From: an uncultured Ignavibacteria bacterium
GTDB taxonomy: Bacteria > Bacteroidota > Ignavibacteria > Tepidaquicellales > Tepidaquicellaceae
Direction: 5' to 3'
NCBI GenBank assembly: GCA_937974175.1
Contig: CALJIG010000052.1
Span: forward strand, 1 to 15,170
DNA length: 15,170 nucleotides
The position numbers and the translations under genes were made by a program. Shown here one piece after another: positions 1 to 6,263 of the stretch; position 1 is the first letter of the stretch, and each line of letters begins with the position of its first letter. Below the pieces are notes generated by a model that was not told the DNA's origin, did not search any database, and worked only from the letters and a program-made list of their open reading frames with translations.

Positions 1-1
1 T

Positions 2-292
2 TCTTATCCGAAAGATTTAGCGGTTCCTCCGTCATCGGAATATGTTAAAACAGAAACAACTGATCTTGGCACAATATATTATTTTGAATCATCTCTTACT
101 CCTAAGGAATTTTATCAAGCCTTTAAAACGGAGATGGAAAAGAAAAAATATACATCTAATGCCAATGCAGACTTGCTTGTATCTGATGCAGGTGGGATGG
201 TTAATTGGGAAAAAGATACAACTAAGGTAGTATTGCTTCTGGGTATAAATGATGCGAATAAAAAGACATTAATATCTATTTCATATAAATAA
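2..292 (+). CDS. Hypothetical protein, 3' end only
   Basis: An open frame enters from the left edge and ends at TAA 290-292, giving the last 96 residues of a protein whose start lies outside the window. I do not recognise the family with confidence. The readable part begins SYPKDLAVPPSSEYV, continues with a Tyr/Phe-rich strand (GTIYYFESS) and a helix-like stretch (TPKEFYQAFKTEMEKK), and ends in alternating hydrophobic residues (KVVLLLGIN, KTLISISYK). This resembles the small alpha/beta domains of envelope lipoproteins of the type 'pyPgse.v...l..f...l...Gy', but that is only an impression. The ferredoxin start codon follows 3 bp after the stop, so the two are probably co-transcribed. No membrane segment is visible. 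The coding call is strong because the frame is open, tightly spaced and has codon use like its neighbours; the function is unknown. Confidence 0.7.
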   Translation, partial: SYPKDLAVPPSSEYVKTETTDLGTIYYFESSLTPKEFYQAFKTEMEKKKYTSNANADLLVSDAGGMVNWEKDTTKVVLLLGINDANKKTLISISYK

Positions 293-295
293 ATT

Positions 296-655
296 ATGCC
301 AAAAGTAACATTTTTACCGGATAACAAAACATTCGAAGGCAAAGCCGGAGAATCATTACTAGATATTGCATTAGAGAACGATATCGATTTGCAGCATAAC
401 TGCGGCGGCGTATGCGCATGCTCAACCTGTCACGTCATTGTAAAAAAAGGAATGAGTAACTTTGATGAAGTTTCAGATGATGAAGCAGACCAGCTTGATG
501 AAGCTGAAGGATTGACACTTGATTCACGTCTTGGCTGCCAGTGCAAAATATTATTGCAGGAAGGTGAAGACATTGTTGTTGAAATTCCTATGATAAACGA
601 GCAGATAAGATATTTCTTCCACGAAGGAAAACCGACTAATACTGTTTCTCATTAA
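296..655 (+). CDS. fdx: 2Fe-2S ferredoxin, adrenodoxin/Isc type
   Basis: This is a 119-residue cytoplasmic electron carrier of the Isc/adrenodoxin type, which supplies electrons during iron-sulfur cluster assembly. The cluster ligands are plain: C36, C42 and C45 (CGGVCACSTCHV, C-x5-C-x2-C) and C81 in RLGC, with 35 residues between the third and fourth. That is the spacing of E. coli Fdx. C40 and C83 are extra cysteines. The acidic stretch between the ligands (DEVSDDEADQLDEAEG) corresponds to the partner-docking region of the family. The C-terminal segment MINEQIRYFFHEG is a slightly longer tail than usual. The ATG lies 3 bp after the previous stop, without an obvious Shine-Dalgarno. iscX follows 19 bp downstream, the same fdx-iscX order as the end of the proteobacterial isc operon. 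The rest of isc is not in this window and could lie to the left. Confidence 0.95.
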   Translation: MPKVTFLPDNKTFEGKAGESLLDIALENDIDLQHNCGGVCACSTCHVIVKKGMSNFDEVSDDEADQLDEAEGLTLDSRLGCQCKILLQEGEDIVVEIPMINEQIRYFFHEGKPTNTVSH

Positions 656-674
656 TTTTAATTCAAGATAATTT

Positions 675-890
675 ATGTTTGATAAATTTAAATGGGAAGA
701 TACTGAAGATATCGGAATTGCCCTCTATGAAAAAATGCCTGATACCGATCCGCTTCAAATAAGATACACTGATTTGCTTGAATGGATAAAAGGTCTCGAG
801 AATTTTGATGATGACATTTCAAAATCAAATGAATCAAAGCTAGAAGCAATTCAGATGGCATGGTACGAAGAGTGGAAAGAAAATCAATAA
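675..890 (+). CDS. iscX: IscX, Fe-S cluster assembly regulator
   Basis: This 71-residue protein matches the IscX (YfhJ) family over its whole length. It carries the conserved KW.D..DIG.ALYE opening, the DP..IR.TDL..WI..L core, the acidic FDDD patch and the SNE..LEAI...W ending. In E. coli IscX (66 residues) these acidic residues bind iron and contact the desulfurase IscS. IscX is thought to act as an iron-dependent modulator or frataxin-like partner in cluster assembly. The gene follows fdx by 19 bp and is followed by a hairpin terminator, so it appears to be the last gene of its transcript. The ATG at 675 is the natural start: the protein would have only a short MFDKF lead before the conserved KW. 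No ribosome binding site is obvious. Identification rests on recalled family sequence and is firm. Confidence 0.95.
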   Translation: MFDKFKWEDTEDIGIALYEKMPDTDPLQIRYTDLLEWIKGLENFDDDISKSNESKLEAIQMAWYEEWKENQ

Positions 891-937
891 CACAAGCTTT
901 ATAATCAGCACAATTTTTTGAATTTAAGTTTTATTTT

Positions 938-973
938 AACTTCCGCAATTTTTTGTTGTGGAAGTTTTTTTTT
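938..973 (+). terminator. Intrinsic terminator after iscX
   Basis: The inverted repeat AACTTCC (938-944) / GGAAGTT (960-966) has a 15-nt loop, partly closed further by CAA/TTG. The T's that end the right arm continue to 973, giving nine T's in a row. This is the layout of a rho-independent terminator for the fdx-iscX transcript. The T-run directly abuts the ATG of the next gene at 974, leaving no separate 5' leader for that gene. Confidence 0.75.
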
Positions 974-1615
974 ATGCCTGAACAAACTATAAAAATACCG
1001 CTATTCCCTCTGAACCTTGTGCTCTTTCCGCAGTCAAAGCTGCCGCTTCACATTTTTGAAGAAAGGTATAAGAACATGATAACAATGTGCATGCAGGAAA
1101 GCAGGCCATTCGGAATAAATTTAATGTCAAATAATAATATCAGCTCAATAGGCTCAACGGCAGAAGTTGTAAATAAGTTTAATGTTCTGCCAAATGGTGA
1201 GATGGATATAGTGATAAAGGGCAAAGCCAGATACGAATTAAAAAACTATAATTTATCAACAGAAGGATATTTTATAGGTGACGTTGTTTATCTTGAAGAT
1301 GAGACAGGATACGATAAAGATGATTTTAATAAAGCAGTTGAGTGCTATAATAAAATAATTGACGCTGCATATAAAGGAACAATAGAAAAAGTAAATGCAA
1401 CTGATTTAAAATGGATTGACGGCTCGGAATCAGTTTCATTTTTCATGGCGCAAAAATGCGGTTTGAATCTTCTGGAGAGACAGCAGATGCTTGAAATAGA
1501 TAAGGAGCAGGACAGGTTAACTTATCTGTTAAAATATTTTGATGAAGTTATGCCCAAGATTGTTGAGGCAGACAGAATATCACAAATAATTCAGAGCGAT
1601 GGCTACCTTCAATAA
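974..1615 (+). CDS. Stand-alone Lon N-terminal (LON) domain protein
   Basis: The 213 residues resemble the substrate-binding N-terminal domain of Lon protease (LON_substr_bdg) without the AAA+ ATPase or protease parts. The signature is near the start: IPLFPLNLVLFPQSKLPLHIFEERY, followed by PFGI and a later helical half (residues 120-205) as in family members. The protein is probably cytoplasmic and may bind substrates or act as an adaptor; no enzymatic motif is visible, and its role is not established for this subfamily. I chose ATG 974. A TTG 21 bp upstream in the same frame would place the start inside the terminator hairpin and add LWKFFF, which looks like translated stem and T-run. The 3' end overlaps the next gene by 17 bp, so translation is probably coupled. 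Confidence 0.85.
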   Translation: MPEQTIKIPLFPLNLVLFPQSKLPLHIFEERYKNMITMCMQESRPFGINLMSNNNISSIGSTAEVVNKFNVLPNGEMDIVIKGKARYELKNYNLSTEGYFIGDVVYLEDETGYDKDDFNKAVECYNKIIDAAYKGTIEKVNATDLKWIDGSESVSFFMAQKCGLNLLERQQMLEIDKEQDRLTYLLKYFDEVMPKIVEADRISQIIQSDGYLQ

Positions 1616-2606
1616 AGATGATGCAAAAAAAATAATTGTAAGCCGCACTGATAATCTTGGAGATGTAATTCTTACACTTCCGTTAATAACACAAATCAAA
1701 AAAAACTTTCCAAAAGCTACAATCACTTTTCTTATAAAACGATACGTGCACGATTTAATAAAAAATTATCCCGGTATTGATGAATTTGTTTTTATTGATG
1801 ACTTAAACGAATCATCAAAGTTAAGAAAATTTTTTAAGCAGAAAAAATTTGATTTGATGTTCAATGTTTATCCGCGATTTGAAATAGCACTTGCTGCATT
1901 CTTGTCAGGAATAAAAATAAGAGTTGGAACAGGCTACAGATGGTATTCATGTTTATTTAATAAAAGAAATCACGAACACAGAAAGACTGCTGAAAAGCAT
2001 GAGGCAGTTTATAATCTGAATTTGCTAAAAATTATACTTAACAGCAAAGAAGATTTACCGGTTGAGTTTAATTTTCAGGTAAGCGAAGCAGAGATAAAAA
2101 ATTTGAATGATAAGCTTACGAAAAAATCTTTTGATTTAAATTCAGATTTTATAATAATCCACATTCCCAGCAAAGGCTCCGCTGCAAAACTCCCTAACGA
2201 AAAATTCATTGAGTATATAAACGCTTTTAACTCTGAATTTACAAATGTAAAAGTTATTTTTACGGGGATAGAAGAAGAAAGAGAAGAAATTGAATCTGTT
2301 CTAAAGGAAATAAATGATATAAGTAATTTGATAAATTTATGCGGTGAACTTTCTTTGTCAGAATTAAAAACATTGATAAGCAAAAGTAAATTATTTGTTT
2401 CAAATTCTACCGGACCGATTCATATTGCAGGGGCATTAAATAAAAATATAATTGGATTTTATCCTCATCATCTTCCTGCGAGCAAAACAAGATGGCAGCC
2501 ATTGAGTAAAAACTCAGTGATTTTAGAACCGGAAGCAAGTGATGATATGGGTACTATTAAAATAGAAACTATTATGAAAGGCACGAGAAATCTTTTAAAA
2601 ACATGA
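1599..2606 (+). CDS. GT9 family glycosyltransferase (heptosyltransferase-like)
   Basis: This 335-residue GT-B fold enzyme belongs to glycosyltransferase family 9, which includes the ADP-heptose:LPS heptosyltransferases. It would act on the cytoplasmic face of the inner membrane in lipopolysaccharide core or other surface glycan synthesis. The N-terminal domain opens with KIIVSRTDNLGDVILTLPL; D22 in GDV corresponds to the catalytic Asp (D13) of WaaC. The second domain starts near residue 185 (DFIIIHIPSKGS...KLPNEKF). It contains the nucleotide-sugar loop VSNSTGPIHIAGAL at 267-280, with H275 in place. In WaaC this loop reads D-T-G; here the Asp position is Ser (S270), a variation that may reflect donor choice. 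The ATG at 1599 is the only start before the conserved KIIVSR block. The TGA overlaps a short ATG frame (see 2603) that looks like a lost second glycosyltransferase gene. Confidence 0.85.
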   Translation: MATFNKDDAKKIIVSRTDNLGDVILTLPLITQIKKNFPKATITFLIKRYVHDLIKNYPGIDEFVFIDDLNESSKLRKFFKQKKFDLMFNVYPRFEIALAAFLSGIKIRVGTGYRWYSCLFNKRNHEHRKTAEKHEAVYNLNLLKIILNSKEDLPVEFNFQVSEAEIKNLNDKLTKKSFDLNSDFIIIHIPSKGSAAKLPNEKFIEYINAFNSEFTNVKVIFTGIEEEREEIESVLKEINDISNLINLCGELSLSELKTLISKSKLFVSNSTGPIHIAGALNKNIIGFYPHHLPASKTRWQPLSKNSVILEPEASDDMGTIKIETIMKGTRNLLKT

Positions 2607-2641
2607 AACTATTTCTTATAATGCCAAGTTTAAGATATTAA
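2603..2641 (+). pseudogene. Remnant: first 12 codons of a glycosyltransferase
   Basis: An ATG overlaps the stop of the GT9 gene in the classic ATGA arrangement and opens a frame that reads MKLFLIMPSLRY and then stops. This matches the usual opening of GT4-type glycosyltransferases (M-K-hydrophobic-MPSLRYGGAE) up to the residue just before the expected GGAE. The rest of the gene is absent, and the DUF3108 gene begins 10 bp later. I read it as the start of a deleted gene that once followed GT9 in the same operon. Twelve residues are few, so chance similarity cannot be excluded. It could also serve only to couple or terminate translation. Confidence 0.35.
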
Positions 2642-2650
2642 ATATAATAT

Positions 2651-3475
2651 ATGAAAAATAAGACAATTTTAACATTTTTACTGATTTTTACAGCTTTAAC
2701 TGCAACCTTTACAGGAGCTTTTGCGCAGGATACGACTTTAAGAACAGTTCCAAATAATGCCTTTAAGCAAGGTGAAAAATTAACATTCGAAATTAATTAC
2801 GGATTCATTACGGCAGGTACTGCGGAAATGCTGATAGCTCCTAATCTTGTTACAATTAATGCCCGACCGGTTTATGATATTACATTTACTGTAAACTCAT
2901 CATCAGCATTCGGTTCAGTTTATAAAGTAAATGATTATTATAAGTGTTATCTTGACCAGCAGGGATTATTTCCATGGAGATTCGAGCAGCATATTAAAGA
3001 AGGAAATTATACAAGAGATTTTGAAGCTTTGTTTGATCAGGTTTACAAAAAAGTAAAGACTTACACAGGTGAAAAAGATCCGAAGAAATTTGAAGGGGAG
3101 TTTGATATTCCTCAATATGTAAATGATGGCATCAGCGCATTTTATTATGCAAGAACGCTCGACTTTTCCAATATGAAAAATAACGACGTGATTCACTTGC
3201 AGAATTTTTATAATGACAAAACTTATCCTTTAGATATAAAATATCTTGGTAAGGAAACAATCGAAGTTGCTGCAGGTGAATTCAGATGCATAAAGCTCCA
3301 GCCGTTTTTTATAGAGGGCGGATTGTTTAAAAGTGAAGGCGATATAACTGTATGGCTAACTGATGATGACAGAAAAATGCCTGTGAAAGTTAGTTCGAAA
3401 ATTATTATCGGTTCTGTTGATGTAGACTTAGTTGAGTATTCAGGACTTGCAGGTCCGTTAAAAGCCAAGCAATAA
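2651..3475 (+). CDS. Exported DUF3108 domain protein
   Basis: This is a 274-residue protein with a clear Sec signal peptide: KNK, a hydrophobic core ILTFLLIFTALTATFTG, then AFA|QD with cleavage after residue 25. The mature part fits the DUF3108 family seen in Bacteroidota and Proteobacteria. It has the opening NAFKQGEKLTFEINYGFITAGTAEM, a central YKVNDYYKCYLDQQGLFPWRFEQHIKEGNY, and a C-terminal beta-rich half (RCIKLQPFFIEGGLFKSEGDITVWLTDDDRKMPVKV). These proteins are periplasmic or envelope beta-sheet proteins of unknown biochemical role. The ATG at 2651 is preceded by an AT-rich stretch with no ribosome binding site. queE follows 20 bp downstream on the same strand. The glycosyltransferase upstream makes an envelope role plausible, but that is inference. 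Confidence 0.85.
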   Translation: MKNKTILTFLLIFTALTATFTGAFAQDTTLRTVPNNAFKQGEKLTFEINYGFITAGTAEMLIAPNLVTINARPVYDITFTVNSSSAFGSVYKVNDYYKCYLDQQGLFPWRFEQHIKEGNYTRDFEALFDQVYKKVKTYTGEKDPKKFEGEFDIPQYVNDGISAFYYARTLDFSNMKNNDVIHLQNFYNDKTYPLDIKYLGKETIEVAAGEFRCIKLQPFFIEGGLFKSEGDITVWLTDDDRKMPVKVSSKIIIGSVDVDLVEYSGLAGPLKAKQ

Positions 3476-3495
3476 TTTTTTAGAAACGAATTGGA

Positions 3496-4227
3496 ATGAA
3501 AATTTCAGAATTATTTTATACAATACAAGGTGAAGGAAAGAGGGCAGGGAAGCCCTCTTTTTTTATTCGCACAAATCACTGTAATTTACGCTGTCAATTT
3601 GCCGGAGGTAACTTGTGTGATACGGCATATACAAGCTGGCATCCCGATGATGAAAAAAATATCGGTGACATCGAAATAGAAAAAATTATCGGTGAATATC
3701 TTCAGCATAATTGTATTGATGTAGTAGTAACAGGCGGTGAGCCGACTATGTTTGCAGATGATTTAACGAATCTTTGCATTGAGCTGAAAAGAATAAATCC
3801 TGACTGTGTAATTACGATTGAAACAAACGGAACTTATATAGGGAAATTTGTTGAGAATATCGATTTAGCCAGCATCAGTCCAAAGTTAAAATCATCAACT
3901 CCGTTTGGCACTCAATATGAAAAACTTCATACCGCTAACAGGACCAATATTGAAAGTTTTAAGAAATATAATGATTTAAGAAACGAACGTAAGATAGATA
4001 TTCAATGGAAGTTTGTTGTAACAAGTGAAGAAGATTTGAACGAAATTTTGGAATTACAAAACGAAGTAGGATTCAAAAACTCAGATGTTTACTTAATGCC
4101 CGAAGGAATTACAGAGGAAGAATTAGCTGCAAAACGATTAGAGATAATTGAGCTTTGTAAAAAATATCAGTTCAACTACACAGATAGATTGCACGTAATA
4201 ATATGGGGTAACAAAAGGGGAGTGTAA
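3496..4227 (+). CDS. queE: 7-carboxy-7-deazaguanine synthase, variant Cys motif
   Basis: This 243-residue radical SAM enzyme resembles QueE, which converts 6-carboxy-tetrahydropterin to 7-carboxy-7-deazaguanine on the way to preQ0 and queuosine. The family opening is present: ISELFYTIQGEGKRAGKPSFFIR. The cluster site reads C29-NLR-C33-QFAGGNL-C41-DT, i.e. CX3CX7C instead of the common CX3CX2C, with five extra residues before the last cysteine. The SAM-contact motif TGGEP lies at 79-83, and KLKSSTPFGT and WKFVV follow as in relatives. The last cysteine still precedes DT, so the ligand set looks intact. I recall similar expanded motifs in phage QueE-like proteins, but this needs a search. No other queuosine gene is present here. 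The first codons (14-23) coincide with a perfect terminator-like hairpin. The gene converges with the PAP2 gene. Confidence 0.85.
   Translation: MKISELFYTIQGEGKRAGKPSFFIRTNHCNLRCQFAGGNLCDTAYTSWHPDDEKNIGDIEIEKIIGEYLQHNCIDVVVTGGEPTMFADDLTNLCIELKRINPDCVITIETNGTYIGKFVENIDLASISPKLKSSTPFGTQYEKLHTANRTNIESFKKYNDLRNERKIDIQWKFVVTSEEDLNEILELQNEVGFKNSDVYLMPEGITEEELAAKRLEIIELCKKYQFNYTDRLHVIIWGNKRGV
3537..3564 (+). terminator. Terminator-like hairpin inside queE
   Basis: A perfect 9-bp inverted repeat AAAGAGGGC (3537-3545) / GCCCTCTTT (3552-3560) encloses a 6-nt loop AGGGAA. T's run without a break from 3558 to 3564. It has the geometry of a strong intrinsic terminator yet lies within codons 14-23 of queE. 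It could stop read-through from DUF3108 or attenuate queE when translation lags; neither is shown. The encoded residues are the conserved GKRAGKPSFF block, so coincidence with a constrained protein motif is possible. Confidence 0.5.
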
Positions 4228-4229
4228 TT

Positions 4230-4259
4230 AAAAAGAGCTTAAAAATTTATTTTTAAGCT
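4230..4259 (-). terminator. Terminator between convergent queE and PAP2 genes
   Basis: AGCTTAAAAA (4236-4245) / TTTTTAAGCT (4250-4259) is a perfect 10-bp stem with a 4-nt loop. Read on the minus strand, it is followed by C and then five T's (4234-4230), so it fits an intrinsic terminator for the long minus-strand gene run. It overlaps the last codons and stop of the PAP2 gene. The stem is AT-rich, and in the plus direction no T-run follows, so plus-strand action is doubtful. Confidence 0.55.
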
Positions 4260-5048
4260 TAGAGAATTTAAGTCAGTTGAAACAGTTGTGTTTTTTAGCA
4301 CAGGAGCTTTAGAGCCGGATAAAAAATTATTGATAACATTCACGCCAATCAATCCGCCAATTGCTACAAATTCATTTATACCTTTTCCTTTTTCATCTGA
4401 GTAATCTTCATTGAATACATTGCTCTTTAACTTTATAATTTCCTTTCTTAAAGAATACATAAGCACTGAGCTGCCTGTTCCTATCAAAGCTCCTGTTAAT
4501 ACATCGCTGGGATAATGCACACCTAAATAAACCCTCCCATAGGAAACTAAAAGCGCATAAGTATATAAGCCTGCAATCATGAACGGCTTATCATTATATC
4601 TTAAACTTAATGAAGTTGCCATTGAAAAAGCTGTGGCTGAATGAATTGAAGGGAAAGAATATCTATCGGTAGGGGAGTTTGCCAGATCATACTGAATGTA
4701 TTTCCATGAAACGTTGGGGCGGTCTCTTTGTATCACTCTTTTCATCAGATAGCTGAATCCCACTGTAAGCGCTTCAGAACTGCCCATTAATATTGCAGAG
4801 TTCTCATCGTATTTACTATCGTTAGCTCTTGATATAGCGAACAATCCCAAAGGCGCTGCTATAGCATTAGGCATTACCGATTTATCAGAGATGGAAATAA
4901 AGTTATTTAGAAATACTGACCGGTGATTATTTATAGAATGGAATAATTTAACATCAATATTCTCTGAGCTTTCAGAATCTGAAGCCCCGACTTGTGCATT
5001 TACCGGGGCGAAAACCAATAATAATATAAATAATATGTAAGACTTCAT
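4239..5048 (-). CDS. PAP2-family phosphatase, exported
   Basis: This 269-residue protein of the PAP2/type 2 phosphatidic acid phosphatase superfamily has all three catalytic motifs. They are K103-x6-R110-P111 (KRVIQRDRP), the P133-S-I-H136-S box (PSGH in most relatives) and R172-x5-H178-x3-D182. H178 would form the phospho-intermediate and H136 would be the proton donor. An N-terminal hydrophobic stretch (ILFILLLVFAPVNA|QV) looks like a signal peptide cut after residue 18. Hydrophobic helices around the motifs (about 61-75, 88-103, 136-149, 157-171, 183-199) suggest membrane insertion. Likely substrates are lipid phosphates such as undecaprenyl pyrophosphate or phosphatidylglycerol phosphate, but the sequence does not decide this. 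It starts 23 bp after the PLP lyase gene and is probably the last gene of that operon. Confidence 0.88.
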   Translation of the reverse strand: MKSYILFILLLVFAPVNAQVGASDSESSENIDVKLFHSINNHRSVFLNNFISISDKSVMPNAIAAPLGLFAISRANDSKYDENSAILMGSSEALTVGFSYLMKRVIQRDRPNVSWKYIQYDLANSPTDRYSFPSIHSATAFSMATSLSLRYNDKPFMIAGLYTYALLVSYGRVYLGVHYPSDVLTGALIGTGSSVLMYSLRKEIIKLKSNVFNEDYSDEKGKGINEFVAIGGLIGVNVINNFLSGSKAPVLKNTTVSTDLNSLSLKINF

Positions 5049-5071
5049 TAGAATAGATTATTATGTATAAC

Positions 5072-6226
5072 CTAAATTTTTGCTAATGCGTTCTTAATTG
5101 CTTCGATTAAATCATCCTTGTCTTCTATGCCTACGGAAAGTCTAACAAGTCCATCGCTCAATCCTATTTTTTCTCTTAAATCTTTTGGAATACTTCCGTG
5201 AGTCATTGACACCGGATGACAAACGAGTGATTCGACGCCGCCAAGTGATTCTGCAATCTGAAAAATATCCAGAGCGTTACAGAATGCCTGAGCTGTTTCA
5301 TAGCTGCCAAGTTCCAGAGAAATAATTCCGCTGAAGCCTCTCATTTGTTTCTTTGCAAGTTCATGCTGCGGATGCGATGGAAGCCCGGGATAAATAACAT
5401 TTTTGATTTTTTTATCACTCTTCAAGAATTCACAAATTGCCAGAGCATTTTCATTGTGTGCTTTCATTCTAACAGCAAGAGTTTTTGTAGAGCGGAGAAC
5501 TAGCCAGCAATCGAACGGAGAAGGAACTGCGCCTATGGAGTTTTGCAAAAACTTAAATCTCTCTGCAAGTTTTTCATCAGAAGTAATCAGACATCCGCCT
5601 ATAACATCGCTGTGTCCGTTAATATATTTTGTAGAGCTGTGAGTGACGACTGTAATACCGAAGTCCAGTGGATTTTGAAAATAAGGACTCATGAAAGTAT
5701 TATCTACACAAGTGATAATATTTTTTGAGTTTGCAAGTTTTGCAAGTGCTTCTAAATCAGTTAATCTTAACATAGGATTTGTCGGCGTCTCAATGAAAAT
5801 CATTTTCGTATTTTCTTTTATAGCGGCGCTAGTTTCGTTCACATCTGAAGTATCTACATAGGTGAAATCAAGTCCGTAGCCTCTTATTACCTGTTCAAAC
5901 AATCTGTATGTTCCGCCGTAAGTATTGTTAGTTACGATTATATGGTCACCCGGTTTGAAGGTTGTAATCAAACATTGTATTGCACCCATGCCCGATGAAA
6001 AACAAAATCCATACTTACCGTTTTCAAGAGCTGCTAGGTTTGCTTCAAGCGCTTGTCTTGTCGGATTGATTGTTCTTCCGTAATCGTATCCTTTTGTTTC
6101 TCCAAGTTTATCATTTGAATAAGTTGAAGTTTGAAATATAGGAGTTATAACAGCGCCTGTTGTTTCTTCGGGATGCTGTCCTGCGTGTATCGCTTTAGTT
6201 GCGAATTTAGATGAAGTTGTTTTCAA
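5072..6226 (-). CDS. Cystathionine gamma-lyase/synthase family PLP enzyme
   Basis: This is a 384-residue Cys/Met-metabolism PLP enzyme of fold type I. The PLP lysine is K200 in THSSTKYINGHSDVIGG. Y49 and R51 in YDYGR provide the phosphate contacts made across the dimer, and ETPTNP (146-151), D175 (CVDNTF) and SLGGVESLVCHP complete the family pattern. Members with this sequence act either as cystathionine gamma-lyase (cystathionine to cysteine, ammonia and 2-oxobutyrate) or as cystathionine gamma-synthase. The cystathionine beta-synthase gene 37 bp upstream favours the lyase, i.e. reverse transsulfuration. The sequence alone does not separate the two activities. The start is TTG (6226), placed directly before the conserved FATKAIHAGQ; no ATG is available there. 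The PAP2 gene follows 23 bp downstream. Confidence 0.9.
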   Translation of the reverse strand: MKTTSSKFATKAIHAGQHPEETTGAVITPIFQTSTYSNDKLGETKGYDYGRTINPTRQALEANLAALENGKYGFCFSSGMGAIQCLITTFKPGDHIIVTNNTYGGTYRLFEQVIRGYGLDFTYVDTSDVNETSAAIKENTKMIFIETPTNPMLRLTDLEALAKLANSKNIITCVDNTFMSPYFQNPLDFGITVVTHSSTKYINGHSDVIGGCLITSDEKLAERFKFLQNSIGAVPSPFDCWLVLRSTKTLAVRMKAHNENALAICEFLKSDKKIKNVIYPGLPSHPQHELAKKQMRGFSGIISLELGSYETAQAFCNALDIFQIAESLGGVESLVCHPVSMTHGSIPKDLREKIGLSDGLVRLSVGIEDKDDLIEAIKNALAKI

Positions 6227-6236
6227 AATTTTAATT

Positions 6237-6259
6237 TTTCAGTTAAGAATTTCAGTTAA
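6237..6259. repeat. Short direct repeat between cbs and PLP lyase
   Basis: TTTCAGTTAA occurs twice (6237-6246 and 6250-6259), 13 bp apart, filling most of the 37-bp gap between cbs and the downstream PLP lyase gene. It may be a small slippage duplication or a binding site; nothing in the sequence decides. Confidence 0.4.
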
Positions 6260-6263
6260 TCAA

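Noticed and set aside
953..973. Upstream TTG start for the LON-domain protein
   Set aside because: It lies within the terminator hairpin and would add only LWKFFF; the ATG at 974 gives a normal N-terminus.
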